Below, piece after piece: positions 8,916-17,600 of a stretch of 64,000 bases of DNA. Origin of the DNA: Ruminococcaceae bacterium YAD3003 (GTDB lineage Bacteria > Bacillota > Clostridia > Saccharofermentanales > Saccharofermentanaceae); the NCBI GenBank assembly GCA_900107185.1, contig FNPA01000010.1, positions 62,001-126,000 of the forward strand, read 5' to 3'. The position numbers and the translations under genes were made by a program. Numbering within the stretch: position 1 is the first letter of the stretch; each line of letters opens with the position of its first letter. The notes below the pieces were generated by a model, which worked only from the letters and a program-made list of their open reading frames with translations, did no database searches and had not been told where the DNA came from.

Positions 8916-9968
8916 TCAGATGAGCTGGACGACGTTGCCCTGTGCATCCTTTATGTAGTGATGGGCAGGCAGTGCTGCGCCGCAGTGCGGACAGGTCGTA
9001 TGCATTCCGATGATGAAAATACCTCCGCAGAAGTTACAAGGCTCCTGATAGACCGCCGTGAGCTCGCAGACCTGGGCATTCTTGTACTCCTCAGGTACTT
9101 TCGCAGGTTTATATGCGACCGCAAAGCAATACCAGGAAATAAAGGCCATCATGAGAGTCAGGAACGCACCCATTGCGAACATGGCACCGTTCATCGTGAC
9201 CTTCATCATCTTAGGTGCATGTTCTTCGAGCGTCAGGCCTATTGCTGCATCAACGGAATATTTGTCGCGCTGCAACAGTTTCTCGTGGAGTGCTACGGTA
9301 AAGTCGTTCGCACGGCGCTCCGTCAAAACAGGATCAGTATCATTTCCCTGCATTCCTTCCCAGTACCAGTCGTTGAAACCGTTATCCTTAATGGATTCGG
9401 AGTAAACGATGAGCCAGTGGACTTCGTCGTCGAAACGGTTAAGGTAGAGGTCGTATGCGTAATTCTCGAGACTCGTATAATCTTCATTCCAGTCTTCGTT
9501 ACTTACCGTAATTACTGCAGGAATGATGCCTGTCGTGTCGTAGAAATCCTCCATCGACTTTTTCAGCTGCTTCTTATCTTCGATAACGCCGATGTTATCT
9601 TCTACAATGAACTTCGGATTCTTATTGTATTTGTTCTCGATTCTTTGCGGAACCTTAAATGCAGCGATCATGCAGAAAACTCCGCCTAATATACACGGTA
9701 ATAAGAAGAAGAAAAATACGATAAACCCAACTATGCGCGGCGAGTTGTCGGGTTTGCGGATATCGTAGTTGGTATAGATGAAATACGGCTTGTTATTTCT
9801 GTAGTAGAGATATCTCTTAGAACCGGGAAACGGCTGGCCGGAACTGCGTCTGTTAGAGAAACCGCCGCCGCTGCTGCTGCCGCCTGATGAACGGCTGCTG
9901 TGTGAACTGCTGTGAGAACTGCTGTGGCTGCCGCCTGAATGTGAACCGCCTCCGGATGAATGTGGCAT
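8916..9968 (-). CDS. TPM-like membrane protein with Ser/His/Gly-rich N terminus and zinc ribbon
   Basis: A 350-residue protein. Residues 1-45 are a Gly/Ser/His-rich low-complexity stretch, followed by a membrane helix near 80-102, a domain of about 150 residues resembling TPM (from KQLKKSMEDFYDTTGIIPAVIT onward in short motifs such as TGIIPAV and EVHWLIVY), a second helix near 260-285 and a C-terminal zinc ribbon (CNFC...CPHC). TPM proteins usually carry their Gly/Ser-rich tail at the C terminus; here the order is reversed. Such proteins are implicated in membrane-protein quality control, but the role here is unknown. It is immediately upstream of GH127, which probably reflects shared transcription more than shared function. 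Confidence 0.7.
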   Translation of the reverse strand: MPHSSGGGSHSGGSHSSSHSSSHSSRSSGGSSSGGGFSNRRSSGQPFPGSKRYLYYRNNKPYFIYTNYDIRKPDNSPRIVGFIVFFFFLLPCILGGVFCMIAAFKVPQRIENKYNKNPKFIVEDNIGVIEDKKQLKKSMEDFYDTTGIIPAVITVSNEDWNEDYTSLENYAYDLYLNRFDDEVHWLIVYSESIKDNGFNDWYWEGMQGNDTDPVLTERRANDFTVALHEKLLQRDKYSVDAAIGLTLEEHAPKMMKVTMNGAMFAMGAFLTLMMAFISWYCFAVAYKPAKVPEEYKNAQVCELTAVYQEPCNFCGGIFIIGMHTTCPHCGAALPAHHYIKDAQGNVVQLI

Positions 9969-10179
9969 CTCTTATCTCCTTATCCCTTATTTGTTATGAG
10001 TTTTCGAACAGATAAATAATAACATTATTTTGATTACTCTTAAATATAGACTGTTTTCCCAAGCATCAATTCGGCATAAGTTTCGTGTCTTTTTCCGCAT
10101 TTCAGATGCAAAACCTTAAAAATGCTTTACAGTATAGATGGTAATAGGATTTTTAGTGTTCGCTTCAGGGGGAAAACGT

Positions 10180-12570
10180 ATGCCGAACAAAAAGACGATT
10201 GCATTAACATTGGCCGTTTCCATGCTCGCGCCAATGTTGATGTCATGTGCGAGAAACAGCGCGAAAGACATAACGGTCAAACCGGATGATCCGTGGTATG
10301 AAACTGTCAGGTTTGATCTGGAAATGGACAGGAAACCGGCAGAGTTAGTAGACAGCAGTGTTGTCACTTATGGAAATGACAGGTTATATCACCTCTATAG
10401 TCTCTGTAATCTGGCTGACTATACCAATTACAGAAGGTCCATGCTCGACACATATGACAGCAACGGAAACCTGTTGAGCAGTGTGAAGATAACAGATCCT
10501 GCGGGCTATACGATCAACTGCATCCGGGGAATAAAGCCGGGCAAAGAAGGAAACAGTGCAGAAGTAATAATGGAACTCTTCGCACAGGGCGGATTTGAAA
10601 CCGCACTTCTCACAATCGACCTGTCGAGCGGTGAAACGGGCGAACCGGAATTCTTCAGAACCAAAGACGGAAAAGAGTTGGAAATCCAGATCACCGAAAC
10701 GAGTTCAACAGGTGTGTCGGAAGTGTATTCGGCGGGAGATTATTATTTTCCTGTCATCTACACATTTGGTGAATCAAGCGGCTCATCCACACATATTTAT
10801 TCCTATAGAGGAAGCGAATACATATGCGAGTTTGACCTGTCAGGTTTGCCCACGATCTTTTCTTTGGAGGAATTCTCGTTTGACCGGAAGAGCAACACTG
10901 TTTTCACAATCGGTTACACGGCGACTGAAGGTCCGCTGGTTTTAGAACTCGACCCTGAGAACGGAAATGTCGTCAGCAAAGAAAAATATAATCTGCAGAA
11001 TAACACCGGAGCAAATCTCGCCGACTTCAAGGCAGACACTTCAGGAGAACTGTATAAGATCGACATGCTCGGAAATATCACGACACTGGATATGCAGACA
11101 CGCGAAGCGAAAACTGTCATCGACAACAATTGGTATTCGCCTTATTTCTCAGACTTCTCGCGTGAAGAAGTAATGCTCGTTTCATGCGATGAAAACTGCG
11201 CGGTCATCTATTCAAATAAGCAGGCTGATTATTCAATGTTTTTCGCAGGAACAAATGAGACCGTAACCATTCTCAAAAAGACGGATAAGAATCCGCATGC
11301 AGGCAAGAAAGTAATCGAACTGGCAACACCAATCGATACTCCGATTACGGAATATCTCTCGAATGCGATTTTTGAATTTAACAGGACTGACAGCGAATAT
11401 CTCATCAGGGTCTGGAGCAAATACAACACCGGAATAAAGGCAGGAAGAGACCTCTCGATTCTAAATGAGGACGATGAGAAAGTGTATACCATGATCCAGG
11501 AATTGAACGGATCGGATGCGCCTGATATCGCAATCGGAATTCAGAAAAAATACGCAATGCGTGATGACGTTTTTGAAGACCTCACAGGATATCTCGATCA
11601 GGATGTAATGGATAAACAGTTCACGAATATCATCGACGCATCGAAGATCGGCGGCAAGCTGTACTTCCTCCCTGTCACGCTGGAGATTGAAGGGCTCGTA
11701 ATCAACACTTCGTTAATCGATGATGGCGCGTGCGGGATTACTTTCGAAGAGTATAAGGAAATGGTAAAGAACGATCTGGACGGCTTCTCGCCTTACGATT
11801 ATCCGCTCTCGACATACGATTATAAAAAGGATTTCCTGCTGTCGTGCATTGATACAAAATCCGCCATCGAAGGCAGCAATGTTGAGTTCGGAACGGACCA
11901 GTTCTACATGGCAGTTGAGATGTCGAATGAGTTATTCGCTGAAGACGGATTCACAAAACCTGACGATTATGTCTGGGAAGATGAATTAAAGAGAACGCGC
12001 AGCGAATGCCGTTATGACAGGATAGGCAGCTACATTGATTTTGTCTACGCGTGCAGGTCTGACAGCGGCGATTACACGATAATCGGAACACCGTCCGTCG
12101 ATGCCTCAGGTCCCAGATTCAGGGCGCTGGAGACTGTATCGGTCACGTCAGTATCTGACAGAAAAGAAGGATGCAAAAAATTCCTGAATTTCCTTTTCTC
12201 CGGTGCGGGATACAGTGGCTCGTCCAAAGAATTCCATAACATCGTCACCAACAAAGATGTGATGTCCCGGAATATCTCACTGATTACGGAGAAGAACAAT
12301 TCAATCCGGGATCTCGACAACGAGATGTCGTCAGACATTCTGGGATTCAGCGATTTTACGATTGTATATGGTTACAAATACGCGACTGAATCAATGGAAG
12401 AGGGCATGATGAACAGCCTCTCGTCCATCTCGATCTACTACTACGATGATCCGGTAATTACAGCATTCCTGGTTGAAGAGATTGCACCTTATTACGCGGG
12501 CGACAGGTCGCTGGAAGATGCGGTCAGGATAATCAACGAGAGAGTGGAGAAGTATACGAAGGAGATGTAG
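10180..12570 (+). CDS. Lipoprotein: propeller-like N-terminal half plus ABC solute-binding domain
   Basis: A 796-residue exported protein. I chose the ATG at 10180 (AGGGGG 8 nt before), which gives a short signal peptide ending in the lipobox LMSC (Cys23); an upstream in-frame ATG at 10138 lacks a ribosome site. Residues about 45-370 consist of repeated strand patterns such as YGNDRLYHLY and DTSGELYKID, like a beta-propeller. Residues about 385-790 look like a family 1 extracellular solute-binding protein (FEFNRTDSEYLIRVW, PDIAIG, YFLPVTLEIEGLVINTSL). No permease or ATPase gene is adjacent, so it may be an orphan receptor or sensor. The sugar is not predictable. Confidence 0.75.
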   Translation: MPNKKTIALTLAVSMLAPMLMSCARNSAKDITVKPDDPWYETVRFDLEMDRKPAELVDSSVVTYGNDRLYHLYSLCNLADYTNYRRSMLDTYDSNGNLLSSVKITDPAGYTINCIRGIKPGKEGNSAEVIMELFAQGGFETALLTIDLSSGETGEPEFFRTKDGKELEIQITETSSTGVSEVYSAGDYYFPVIYTFGESSGSSTHIYSYRGSEYICEFDLSGLPTIFSLEEFSFDRKSNTVFTIGYTATEGPLVLELDPENGNVVSKEKYNLQNNTGANLADFKADTSGELYKIDMLGNITTLDMQTREAKTVIDNNWYSPYFSDFSREEVMLVSCDENCAVIYSNKQADYSMFFAGTNETVTILKKTDKNPHAGKKVIELATPIDTPITEYLSNAIFEFNRTDSEYLIRVWSKYNTGIKAGRDLSILNEDDEKVYTMIQELNGSDAPDIAIGIQKKYAMRDDVFEDLTGYLDQDVMDKQFTNIIDASKIGGKLYFLPVTLEIEGLVINTSLIDDGACGITFEEYKEMVKNDLDGFSPYDYPLSTYDYKKDFLLSCIDTKSAIEGSNVEFGTDQFYMAVEMSNELFAEDGFTKPDDYVWEDELKRTRSECRYDRIGSYIDFVYACRSDSGDYTIIGTPSVDASGPRFRALETVSVTSVSDRKEGCKKFLNFLFSGAGYSGSSKEFHNIVTNKDVMSRNISLITEKNNSIRDLDNEMSSDILGFSDFTIVYGYKYATESMEEGMMNSLSSISIYYYDDPVITAFLVEEIAPYYAGDRSLEDAVRIINERVEKYTKEM

Positions 12571-12601
12571 TCTTATTTCCCGGTCGGGACGACGCATGGC
12601 T

Positions 12602-12714
12602 GAAAATGCGTTAAAAAGTCTGGCTACTGACACATGTTTTGACGCACTTTTGGCGGGAAAGGGCAGAAAATGCGTTAATAGATGTGGCTGCTGACACATG
12701 TTTTGACGCACTTT
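12602..12714. repeat. Tandem 64-bp direct repeat with internal inverted arms
   Basis: Two units start at 12602 and 12666, exactly 64 bp apart. GAAAATGCGTTAA opens each unit, and a 24-nt block (12627-12650 and 12691-12714) is identical in both, ending in GACGCACTTT. AAAATGCGTT and ACGCACTTT are near-complementary, so each unit can fold into a hairpin. It lies between two convergent genes. It is similar in style, though not in sequence, to the TACTACAC elements elsewhere. Confidence 0.75.
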
Positions 12715-12730
12715 CGAGATGAAAACAAAA

Positions 12731-12758
12731 CAGGGTGCCTCGCGATTGAGACACCCTG
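12731..12758. terminator. Bidirectional terminator
   Basis: CAGGGTG (12731-12737) and CACCCTG (12752-12758) flank a further CTC/GAG stem. A T run follows on the minus strand (TTTTGTTTT) and a shorter one on the plus strand. It serves the oxidoreductase gene ending at 12772 and possibly the lipoprotein gene from the other side. Confidence 0.85.
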
Positions 12759-12771
12759 AATTTTAGTGAGT

Positions 12772-14259
12772 TTATTTACACTCAACGCCCTCTTTTTTGC
12801 AGATTCTCCAAGCGGCGTATTTACCCTGGGCTGTTGCCGGCGGAAGTCCGCCTGAACCCATGAGCCACTGGCCTGCGAGGAAGACGTTCTTGAGCTTCTT
12901 AATGACACCGGGCGTAGTGACTGTCTTCGTATCCTTGTCTGCAACGAAAGCCATGTAGGCGCCTCTGTATGCGTTGCAGTGCTTAGCGTATGAAACAGGT
13001 GTCCATGCATCGAGGAGCTTGATCTTACCCTTTGTCTCAGGGAACTTCTTCTCAACCTCAGCCATGAGTGCGTTGGCAACTTCCAGCTTCTTTGCTTCGT
13101 ACTTCCCGGGATCTTTAGCGAGATCAAACCAGTTGTCGACTTCCTTGCCGTACTGGAAGAGCTTCATCTGGATACTCGTCTTGCCCTCAGGTGTGAGAGT
13201 CGGATCGTAATCGTAGCAGATGAATCCGATATCCTTGATCTCTCTGTCCCAAACCTTGATTCCGTCGCTCTCCCAGCATGTTGTGTCAGGATCGACATTC
13301 ATCTTGCCGTCAACTATGAATGCAGCGTGATACTTACTGAATACAGAGAAGTGATCCTTATCGTCAAAGCACTTCTTGAGCTTCTTGGGCATAAATTCAG
13401 CAGGAAGAAGATGTGTGAAAGTGTGGTTTGCATCTGTTGCACAGATAACGTAATCTGCCTTAACCTCTGTGCCGTCTTCGAGGACGATGCCTTCAGCAAC
13501 CTTGCCGTTGAGCTTTACGTTCTTAACGGGGCAGTTGAGGTGGATCTTACCGCCCTTCTCCTGATATCTGTTCGCGATTCTTAATGCAGCTGCGAGGGAG
13601 CCGCCTTCCGGGATGTCTCCGCTGCCTGAAGTAACCATCGCGTATGACATAACGAATGAATATGCCTGTGTTGTCTCAGGGTGTGTGAGCATAACAGAGC
13701 TTCTTAATACAGGATTCTTGAAGCTGTCACCAAGATCCTTAACGCTTACGCCCTTGTAAGCCTTCTGTGCGGCAGGAACGTTCTTTACGAAATCGCCGAG
13801 TTTCATGAAGTCTCTGGGGCCCATCTTATCCATCGGCTTGTCGAGAGGCATGATCATGGACTCTGCTCTCTTTACGTTCTCGAAAAACTTCTCGATAACA
13901 TCCTTATCTTCAGGAGAGATCTCGAGCATCTCGCGCTTTGTTCTCTCCTTATCTCTCCAGTAAGTGATCTCCCCGCCATGTCCTTTATATGTGAAGAAGC
14001 GGTCCTTGGAATACATCTTTACGCTGTCGTCGAGCATTCCGATCTCGTGCCAGAGCTCATTCATAGCGCTTCCCTTTTTACTGCACATAATGTAGTTGAT
14101 GCAGTTATCGATGTAAACGCCGTCGCGCTTCCATCCGGTGAGCTCTCCGCCAGGCACAGCATTCTTCTCGTAGATCTCGGTCTCAAAACCGGAATTTTGC
14201 AGGATAATACCCGCAGTCATTCCGGAGATTCCGCCTCCGACAATGATTACTTTTTTCAT
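12772..14259 (-). CDS. FAD-dependent oxidoreductase, phytoene-desaturase/carotenoid-isomerase-like
   Basis: A 495-residue flavoprotein. The N terminus has the dinucleotide-binding motif VGGGISGM (about residues 6-13) and the ribose-binding Glu in EIYEKN, followed by PGGELTG, the layout of the CrtI/amine-oxidase superfamily. The C terminus has a second FAD contact (LAGQWLMGSGGLPPA). It probably reduces, desaturates or isomerises a lipid-like polyene. No other carotenoid genes are in the window, and members of this family are widespread in anaerobes that make no carotenoid, so the substrate is open. It stands alone with its own terminator. Confidence 0.85.
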   Translation of the reverse strand: MKKVIIVGGGISGMTAGIILQNSGFETEIYEKNAVPGGELTGWKRDGVYIDNCINYIMCSKKGSAMNELWHEIGMLDDSVKMYSKDRFFTYKGHGGEITYWRDKERTKREMLEISPEDKDVIEKFFENVKRAESMIMPLDKPMDKMGPRDFMKLGDFVKNVPAAQKAYKGVSVKDLGDSFKNPVLRSSVMLTHPETTQAYSFVMSYAMVTSGSGDIPEGGSLAAALRIANRYQEKGGKIHLNCPVKNVKLNGKVAEGIVLEDGTEVKADYVICATDANHTFTHLLPAEFMPKKLKKCFDDKDHFSVFSKYHAAFIVDGKMNVDPDTTCWESDGIKVWDREIKDIGFICYDYDPTLTPEGKTSIQMKLFQYGKEVDNWFDLAKDPGKYEAKKLEVANALMAEVEKKFPETKGKIKLLDAWTPVSYAKHCNAYRGAYMAFVADKDTKTVTTPGVIKKLKNVFLAGQWLMGSGGLPPATAQGKYAAWRICKKEGVECK

Positions 14260-14335
14260 GTGAATAATTCCCCCGGTTAATTTGTGTCAGAATGACACTC
14301 CGGTAAGTATAACACTAAATATGGGAATTGCTTTA

Positions 14336-15730
14336 TCAGAGTGACTCGAGCTTAATGATGTCGCAGCAGCCTTCAATGGTCGTTGCCCTGTCTTCTTCGA
14401 GGAGCTCGATCATCTTGCCGACATCAGAATAATTCTGGTATTCCTTGGGCACCATCGTCTCGTATTTACGCATCTTCGAAATATCTTCCTGATAGAGGTC
14501 GATCATTCTCTGATTCTCGAGACCCTTCTGGTATCTCTCATTTACCATGTTATTCATGTACTCAGCATTGCTGTTGAATTCTCCCTGCTTTCTTCTGCAG
14601 ATGATGATACCGAAGATGATGATCGCTGCAGCAACGATGATCGCAACGGCAATTCCGCCCATGAGATCGCCCATGATGCTGGTAACCGCAGCACGTGCTG
14701 CCTCCGCATCCAGTCCCATCTGGGCCTTAGCCTTAACAGAGCTCATCATGATTCCATATGAAATGATATAGATGAGATATCCTGCCACAGGAGCAGCAAC
14801 AACGAACGGCCAGAAGTACTTGATGAAGGATCTCTTCTTGTACATCTCTTCGTTTGACTTAGGGAATTCGCTCTGGGGCTTGATCTTTGCCTTGAGCTCT
14901 TCAGTTTCAGAGATGAGCTCTCTGTAGTCCTTGAGATCTCTTAAGAGGGTGTTCTTACCTAACGTAGCAGCAGAAGCCGCACCGAAAGGTGTAACGCTGT
15001 CGTTATTTGCATTGTTGTTAGCTGCCGCGCCGAACGCACCGCCGAACGCACCGAATGCAGCAAACGGATTATTCTGATTGGGTTTTGCAGCCGGTTCAGG
15101 AGCATTGTTAGCGCCGAATGCACCAAAAGGCCTGTTGTTATTAGGCTTTTCTTCTTCTGCTGCTTTAGGAGCAGCTGCAGGAGCAAACGGTTTAAAAGGA
15201 TTACTCTCCTTAGGCTTTTCTTCAGCTGCAGGAGCGGAAGTATTAACAGCACCGGTGAATGGTTTAAACGGATTGCTCTCCTTGGGCTTTTCCTCTGCGG
15301 GAGGATTGGGAGCAGCAAATGCACCGGGCCTGTTGTTATTGGGCTTTTCTGCTGCTTTAGGAGCAGCTGCCGGAGTAAACGGTTTAAAAGGATTGATAGC
15401 GTTAGCATTATTTGCTGCAGGAGGATTTGCCATACCGAACGTTCCAAAAGGATTGTTCATGTTGGACTTTTCAGGTGCTGCGGGAGCTGCCGGTCTCTCC
15501 TCTTTATCTGAATTGTCGGAAGGCTTTGCTGCACCAAACGATCCAAAAGGGTTAGCAGCATTAGCATTATTTGCAGCGGGAGCATTAGCCGCACCGAACG
15601 CACCAAATGCACTAAACGGGCTGGGTGAATTGGGTTTTGCTGCATTTGCATTTCCGTCGTCCCTGCCACACTTAGGGCAATTACCCCCAACGAAAGGGAT
15701 GATGGAACCGCATTTCTTGCACGTCTGCAT
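14336..15730 (-). CDS. Zinc-ribbon membrane protein with NPF-rich repeats
   Basis: A 464-residue protein with four parts: an N-terminal zinc ribbon (CKKCGS...CPKCGR, residues 4-23); about 230 residues of Asn/Pro/Ala/Phe repeats (units such as NPFGAFG and NPFKPF alternating with EEKPKES); a helical stretch; and two membrane helices near 310-335 and 355-375, followed by a C-terminal helical tail. The repeat region must be disordered. The function is unknown. Zinc-ribbon plus membrane proteins of this type are frequent in Clostridia. A weak variant of the shared TTAAG-type motif lies upstream at 15806-15820. Confidence 0.75.
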   Translation of the reverse strand: MQTCKKCGSIIPFVGGNCPKCGRDDGNANAAKPNSPSPFSAFGAFGAANAPAANNANAANPFGSFGAAKPSDNSDKEERPAAPAAPEKSNMNNPFGTFGMANPPAANNANAINPFKPFTPAAAPKAAEKPNNNRPGAFAAPNPPAEEKPKESNPFKPFTGAVNTSAPAAEEKPKESNPFKPFAPAAAPKAAEEEKPNNNRPFGAFGANNAPEPAAKPNQNNPFAAFGAFGGAFGAAANNNANNDSVTPFGAASAATLGKNTLLRDLKDYRELISETEELKAKIKPQSEFPKSNEEMYKKRSFIKYFWPFVVAAPVAGYLIYIISYGIMMSSVKAKAQMGLDAEAARAAVTSIMGDLMGGIAVAIIVAAAIIIFGIIICRRKQGEFNSNAEYMNNMVNERYQKGLENQRMIDLYQEDISKMRKYETMVPKEYQNYSDVGKMIELLEEDRATTIEGCCDIIKLESL

Positions 15731-15854
15731 AACTGACCTCCTCCTAATCGTATGTCCTTATTCCACAGAACAGGTCTATTTTAACAGGATTTAGTCAAAA
15801 AATCTTTAACATATTTTTAATAAATACGCGATTAAGGATAAAAATCCCCTTTAA

Positions 15855-17174
15855 TTACTTGCCAAGCAGCGGGCTGATGCTCTTCCAGACGTTCTCCGGA
15901 CTCTTATCTCCTACCGCCGTAAACATTATCACGTAGTAGCGTTTTCCGTTCTGCTCGAAAACATAATTGTGCCCGTGGAAAGCAAACGTATCGCTCTCGC
16001 AGTGGTACAGGCCGTTTGTTTCAACTGTCCATCCGCCGGCATATGTGTCGGCCGGAGTGAGAAAAACTTTCGATGTGTCAGACTTAAGGAGCTTGCCTCC
16101 GAACAGCGCACGGTCGAAATTCAAGATGTCGGTAACGGTCGAGTGAATGTCTTTCGCGCCCATGGAACCCTCGAAAGGATTATAGAAAGTATCTTTGGGG
16201 AGCGCCGCAGTAATATCACCATAGGCCATCGATGAAGAAGAGGTCATAGCGCAGGGCGTCAGGATCACCTTATTTACGTAATCCTCATAAGGCATACCTG
16301 CCACGTCTTCGACGATCAGGGCGAGGATGTAGTAGTTGGCATCAGCGAATTCATACTGCGTGCCGGGATCAAAGCCGAGCTCACATGAGAACAGGCACTC
16401 CATATATGTCTTGCCTTCAACCTTCTTATAGAAATCACGCTGACTCTCTTCGGGAGTGCGGTTCTCATCCTGAACATAGCTCAGCGCGAGATCCACGCCG
16501 AAGAATTTGACCGGATCGTCCGGAATGCCCGAACGCATATAGAAGAGGTCAGATACAGTGATCTTCGAATTCTTATCAAACCTCTTACAGTTTTTGTACT
16601 CGGGGAAGATCTCGCCCAAGGTGGTGTTCAGCGTGAGTTTACCGTCTTCAACGAGCTTCATTATGCAAACAGCGGCAAAAGATTTGGAGATCGAACCTGC
16701 CTCGTAAGTCGTATAAGGCGTGACCTCTTTACCGTTGATATCTTTGAGACCCGTGCCTGATGCGAAGATTACATCGGTATCGGTGGCGACGATGAGGGAA
16801 CCGCTGATGGCGCCCTTATCAGTCTGCTTCAGGAGTTCATTAACGACGGCTGAATACTGCGCGTCTTCGTTGATCCAGACATTGCCGTTAACGTTTTTGA
16901 GCTTACTTATCTCGTCGTTTGCAGGAAGTGCGGCAGTTGTCTCTGATGTGGTCGCAGAAGTTTCTTCGGTAGCAGTCGTTGTTGCTTCGGTCGTTTCTGA
17001 AGTTGTGGTAGCCACAGTAGTTTCTGTTGTTTCAGTCGTGGTCTCGCTCGCAGCGGTCGTCTCCTCAGCCGCAGTCTCAGTCTGAATGAACGTACATGAT
17101 GAGAGAACCATTGCTGATATCAATGTTGAAGCCGTAACCAGGCTCAGTACTTTTCTGAATTTCGCGTTATTCAC
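15855..17174 (-). CDS. Serine hydrolase lipoprotein (class C beta-lactamase/DD-peptidase fold)
   Basis: A 439-residue exported protein. The signal peptide ends in lipobox LSSC (Cys27); residues 30-85 are an almost pure Thr/Glu/Ser/Ala linker that would lift the enzyme off the membrane. The catalytic S-x-x-K is S161-I-S-K164. The second motif, normally Tyr-x-Asn, reads FAD (in EFADANYY), a variant that may lower beta-lactamase-type activity. HGHNY near the C terminus takes the place of the KTG-like motif. It probably acts as an esterase or peptidase on cell-wall or D-amino-acid substrates rather than as a resistance enzyme. Confidence 0.85.
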   Translation of the reverse strand: MNNAKFRKVLSLVTASTLISAMVLSSCTFIQTETAAEETTAASETTTETTETTVATTTSETTEATTTATEETSATTSETTAALPANDEISKLKNVNGNVWINEDAQYSAVVNELLKQTDKGAISGSLIVATDTDVIFASGTGLKDINGKEVTPYTTYEAGSISKSFAAVCIMKLVEDGKLTLNTTLGEIFPEYKNCKRFDKNSKITVSDLFYMRSGIPDDPVKFFGVDLALSYVQDENRTPEESQRDFYKKVEGKTYMECLFSCELGFDPGTQYEFADANYYILALIVEDVAGMPYEDYVNKVILTPCAMTSSSSMAYGDITAALPKDTFYNPFEGSMGAKDIHSTVTDILNFDRALFGGKLLKSDTSKVFLTPADTYAGGWTVETNGLYHCESDTFAFHGHNYVFEQNGKRYYVIMFTAVGDKSPENVWKSISPLLGK

Positions 17175-17322
17175 TATCTATCCCCCGCGTAATTTTGATG
17201 TATGCATAGAGTACTCCTAAACAGGCGGAGGGACAACAAGAGAGATATAATGAATACTCCACAAGAAATATCAAAAATCACCTTATGCCCTCTGATATTA
17301 TCGTCGCATAAGGAGGCAGGAC

Positions 17323-17415
17323 ATGAACGAATACACTAAAGCGGTTCAGTGCATGATCGATTGGATTGAGGACCATATCGATGAGAAAAAAGTACTTACG
17401 TTCCTTCATCGTTAA
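17323..17415 (+). pseudogene. Truncated AraC-type regulator remnant
   Basis: Thirty codons beginning MNEYTKAVQCMIDWIEDH follow a good ribosome site (AAGGAGG, 17311-17316). This resembles the first helix of AraC/XylS HTH domains that sit at the N terminus, but the frame leaves the family pattern after IDEK and stops at 17413-17415. The rest of the HTH is absent, so this is probably the stump left by a deletion. An inverted repeat CCTTATGC/GCATAAGG (17281-17288, 17306-17313) overlaps the ribosome site. Confidence 0.5.
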
Positions 17416-17503
17416 TGTAGTCAGGGAAGCTGTCGTATTTGTCGGTATAAATATCGACGATCTTATCCCATCCGTCCCAGAAACACTCTGTGTAGAGATT
17501 CAT
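17396..17503 (-). pseudogene. 35-codon ORF, probable gene remnant
   Basis: ATG at 17501-17503 with GGGGAG upstream begins a frame rich in aromatic and acidic residues (ECFWDGWDKIVDIYTDKY), ending at 17396. It overlaps the 3' end of the AraC-like fragment on the opposite strand. The composition looks like genuine coding sequence, but no full-length family can be recognised; it is most likely the 5' stump of a gene broken by the same rearrangement, though a true small protein is possible. Confidence 0.35.
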
Positions 17504-17551
17504 TTAAGGCTCCCCTTTCCCCATATTTTTCTGTATTCTAACACAATGAAA

Positions 17552-17578
17552 AGAGGCACCCCTATGTGGGATGCCTCT
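17552..17578 (-). terminator. Terminator of pheST
   Basis: AGAGGCA (17552-17558) and TGCCTCT (17572-17578) form the stem, extended by CCC/GGG, followed on the minus strand by TTTTC. It lies 22 bp past the pheT stop. Confidence 0.85.
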
Positions 17579-17600
17579 CCTGATCTTAACTGTAAAATAC

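Noticed and set aside
8550-9689. Long plus-strand open frame (379 codons) opposite the TPM and GH127 genes
   Set aside because: It is the antisense of two well-supported genes, lacks a ribosome site and has arginine/cysteine-rich composition typical of shadow frames.
15078-15794. Plus-strand open frame with regular Gly/Leu/Ala repeats
   Set aside because: The repeats mirror the NPF repeats of the minus-strand protein; no start signal, so it is an antisense shadow.
17281-17313. CCTTATGC/GCATAAGG hairpin as a riboswitch or thermosensor
   Set aside because: It precedes only a truncated gene and has no further conserved structure; recorded as part of the remnant instead.
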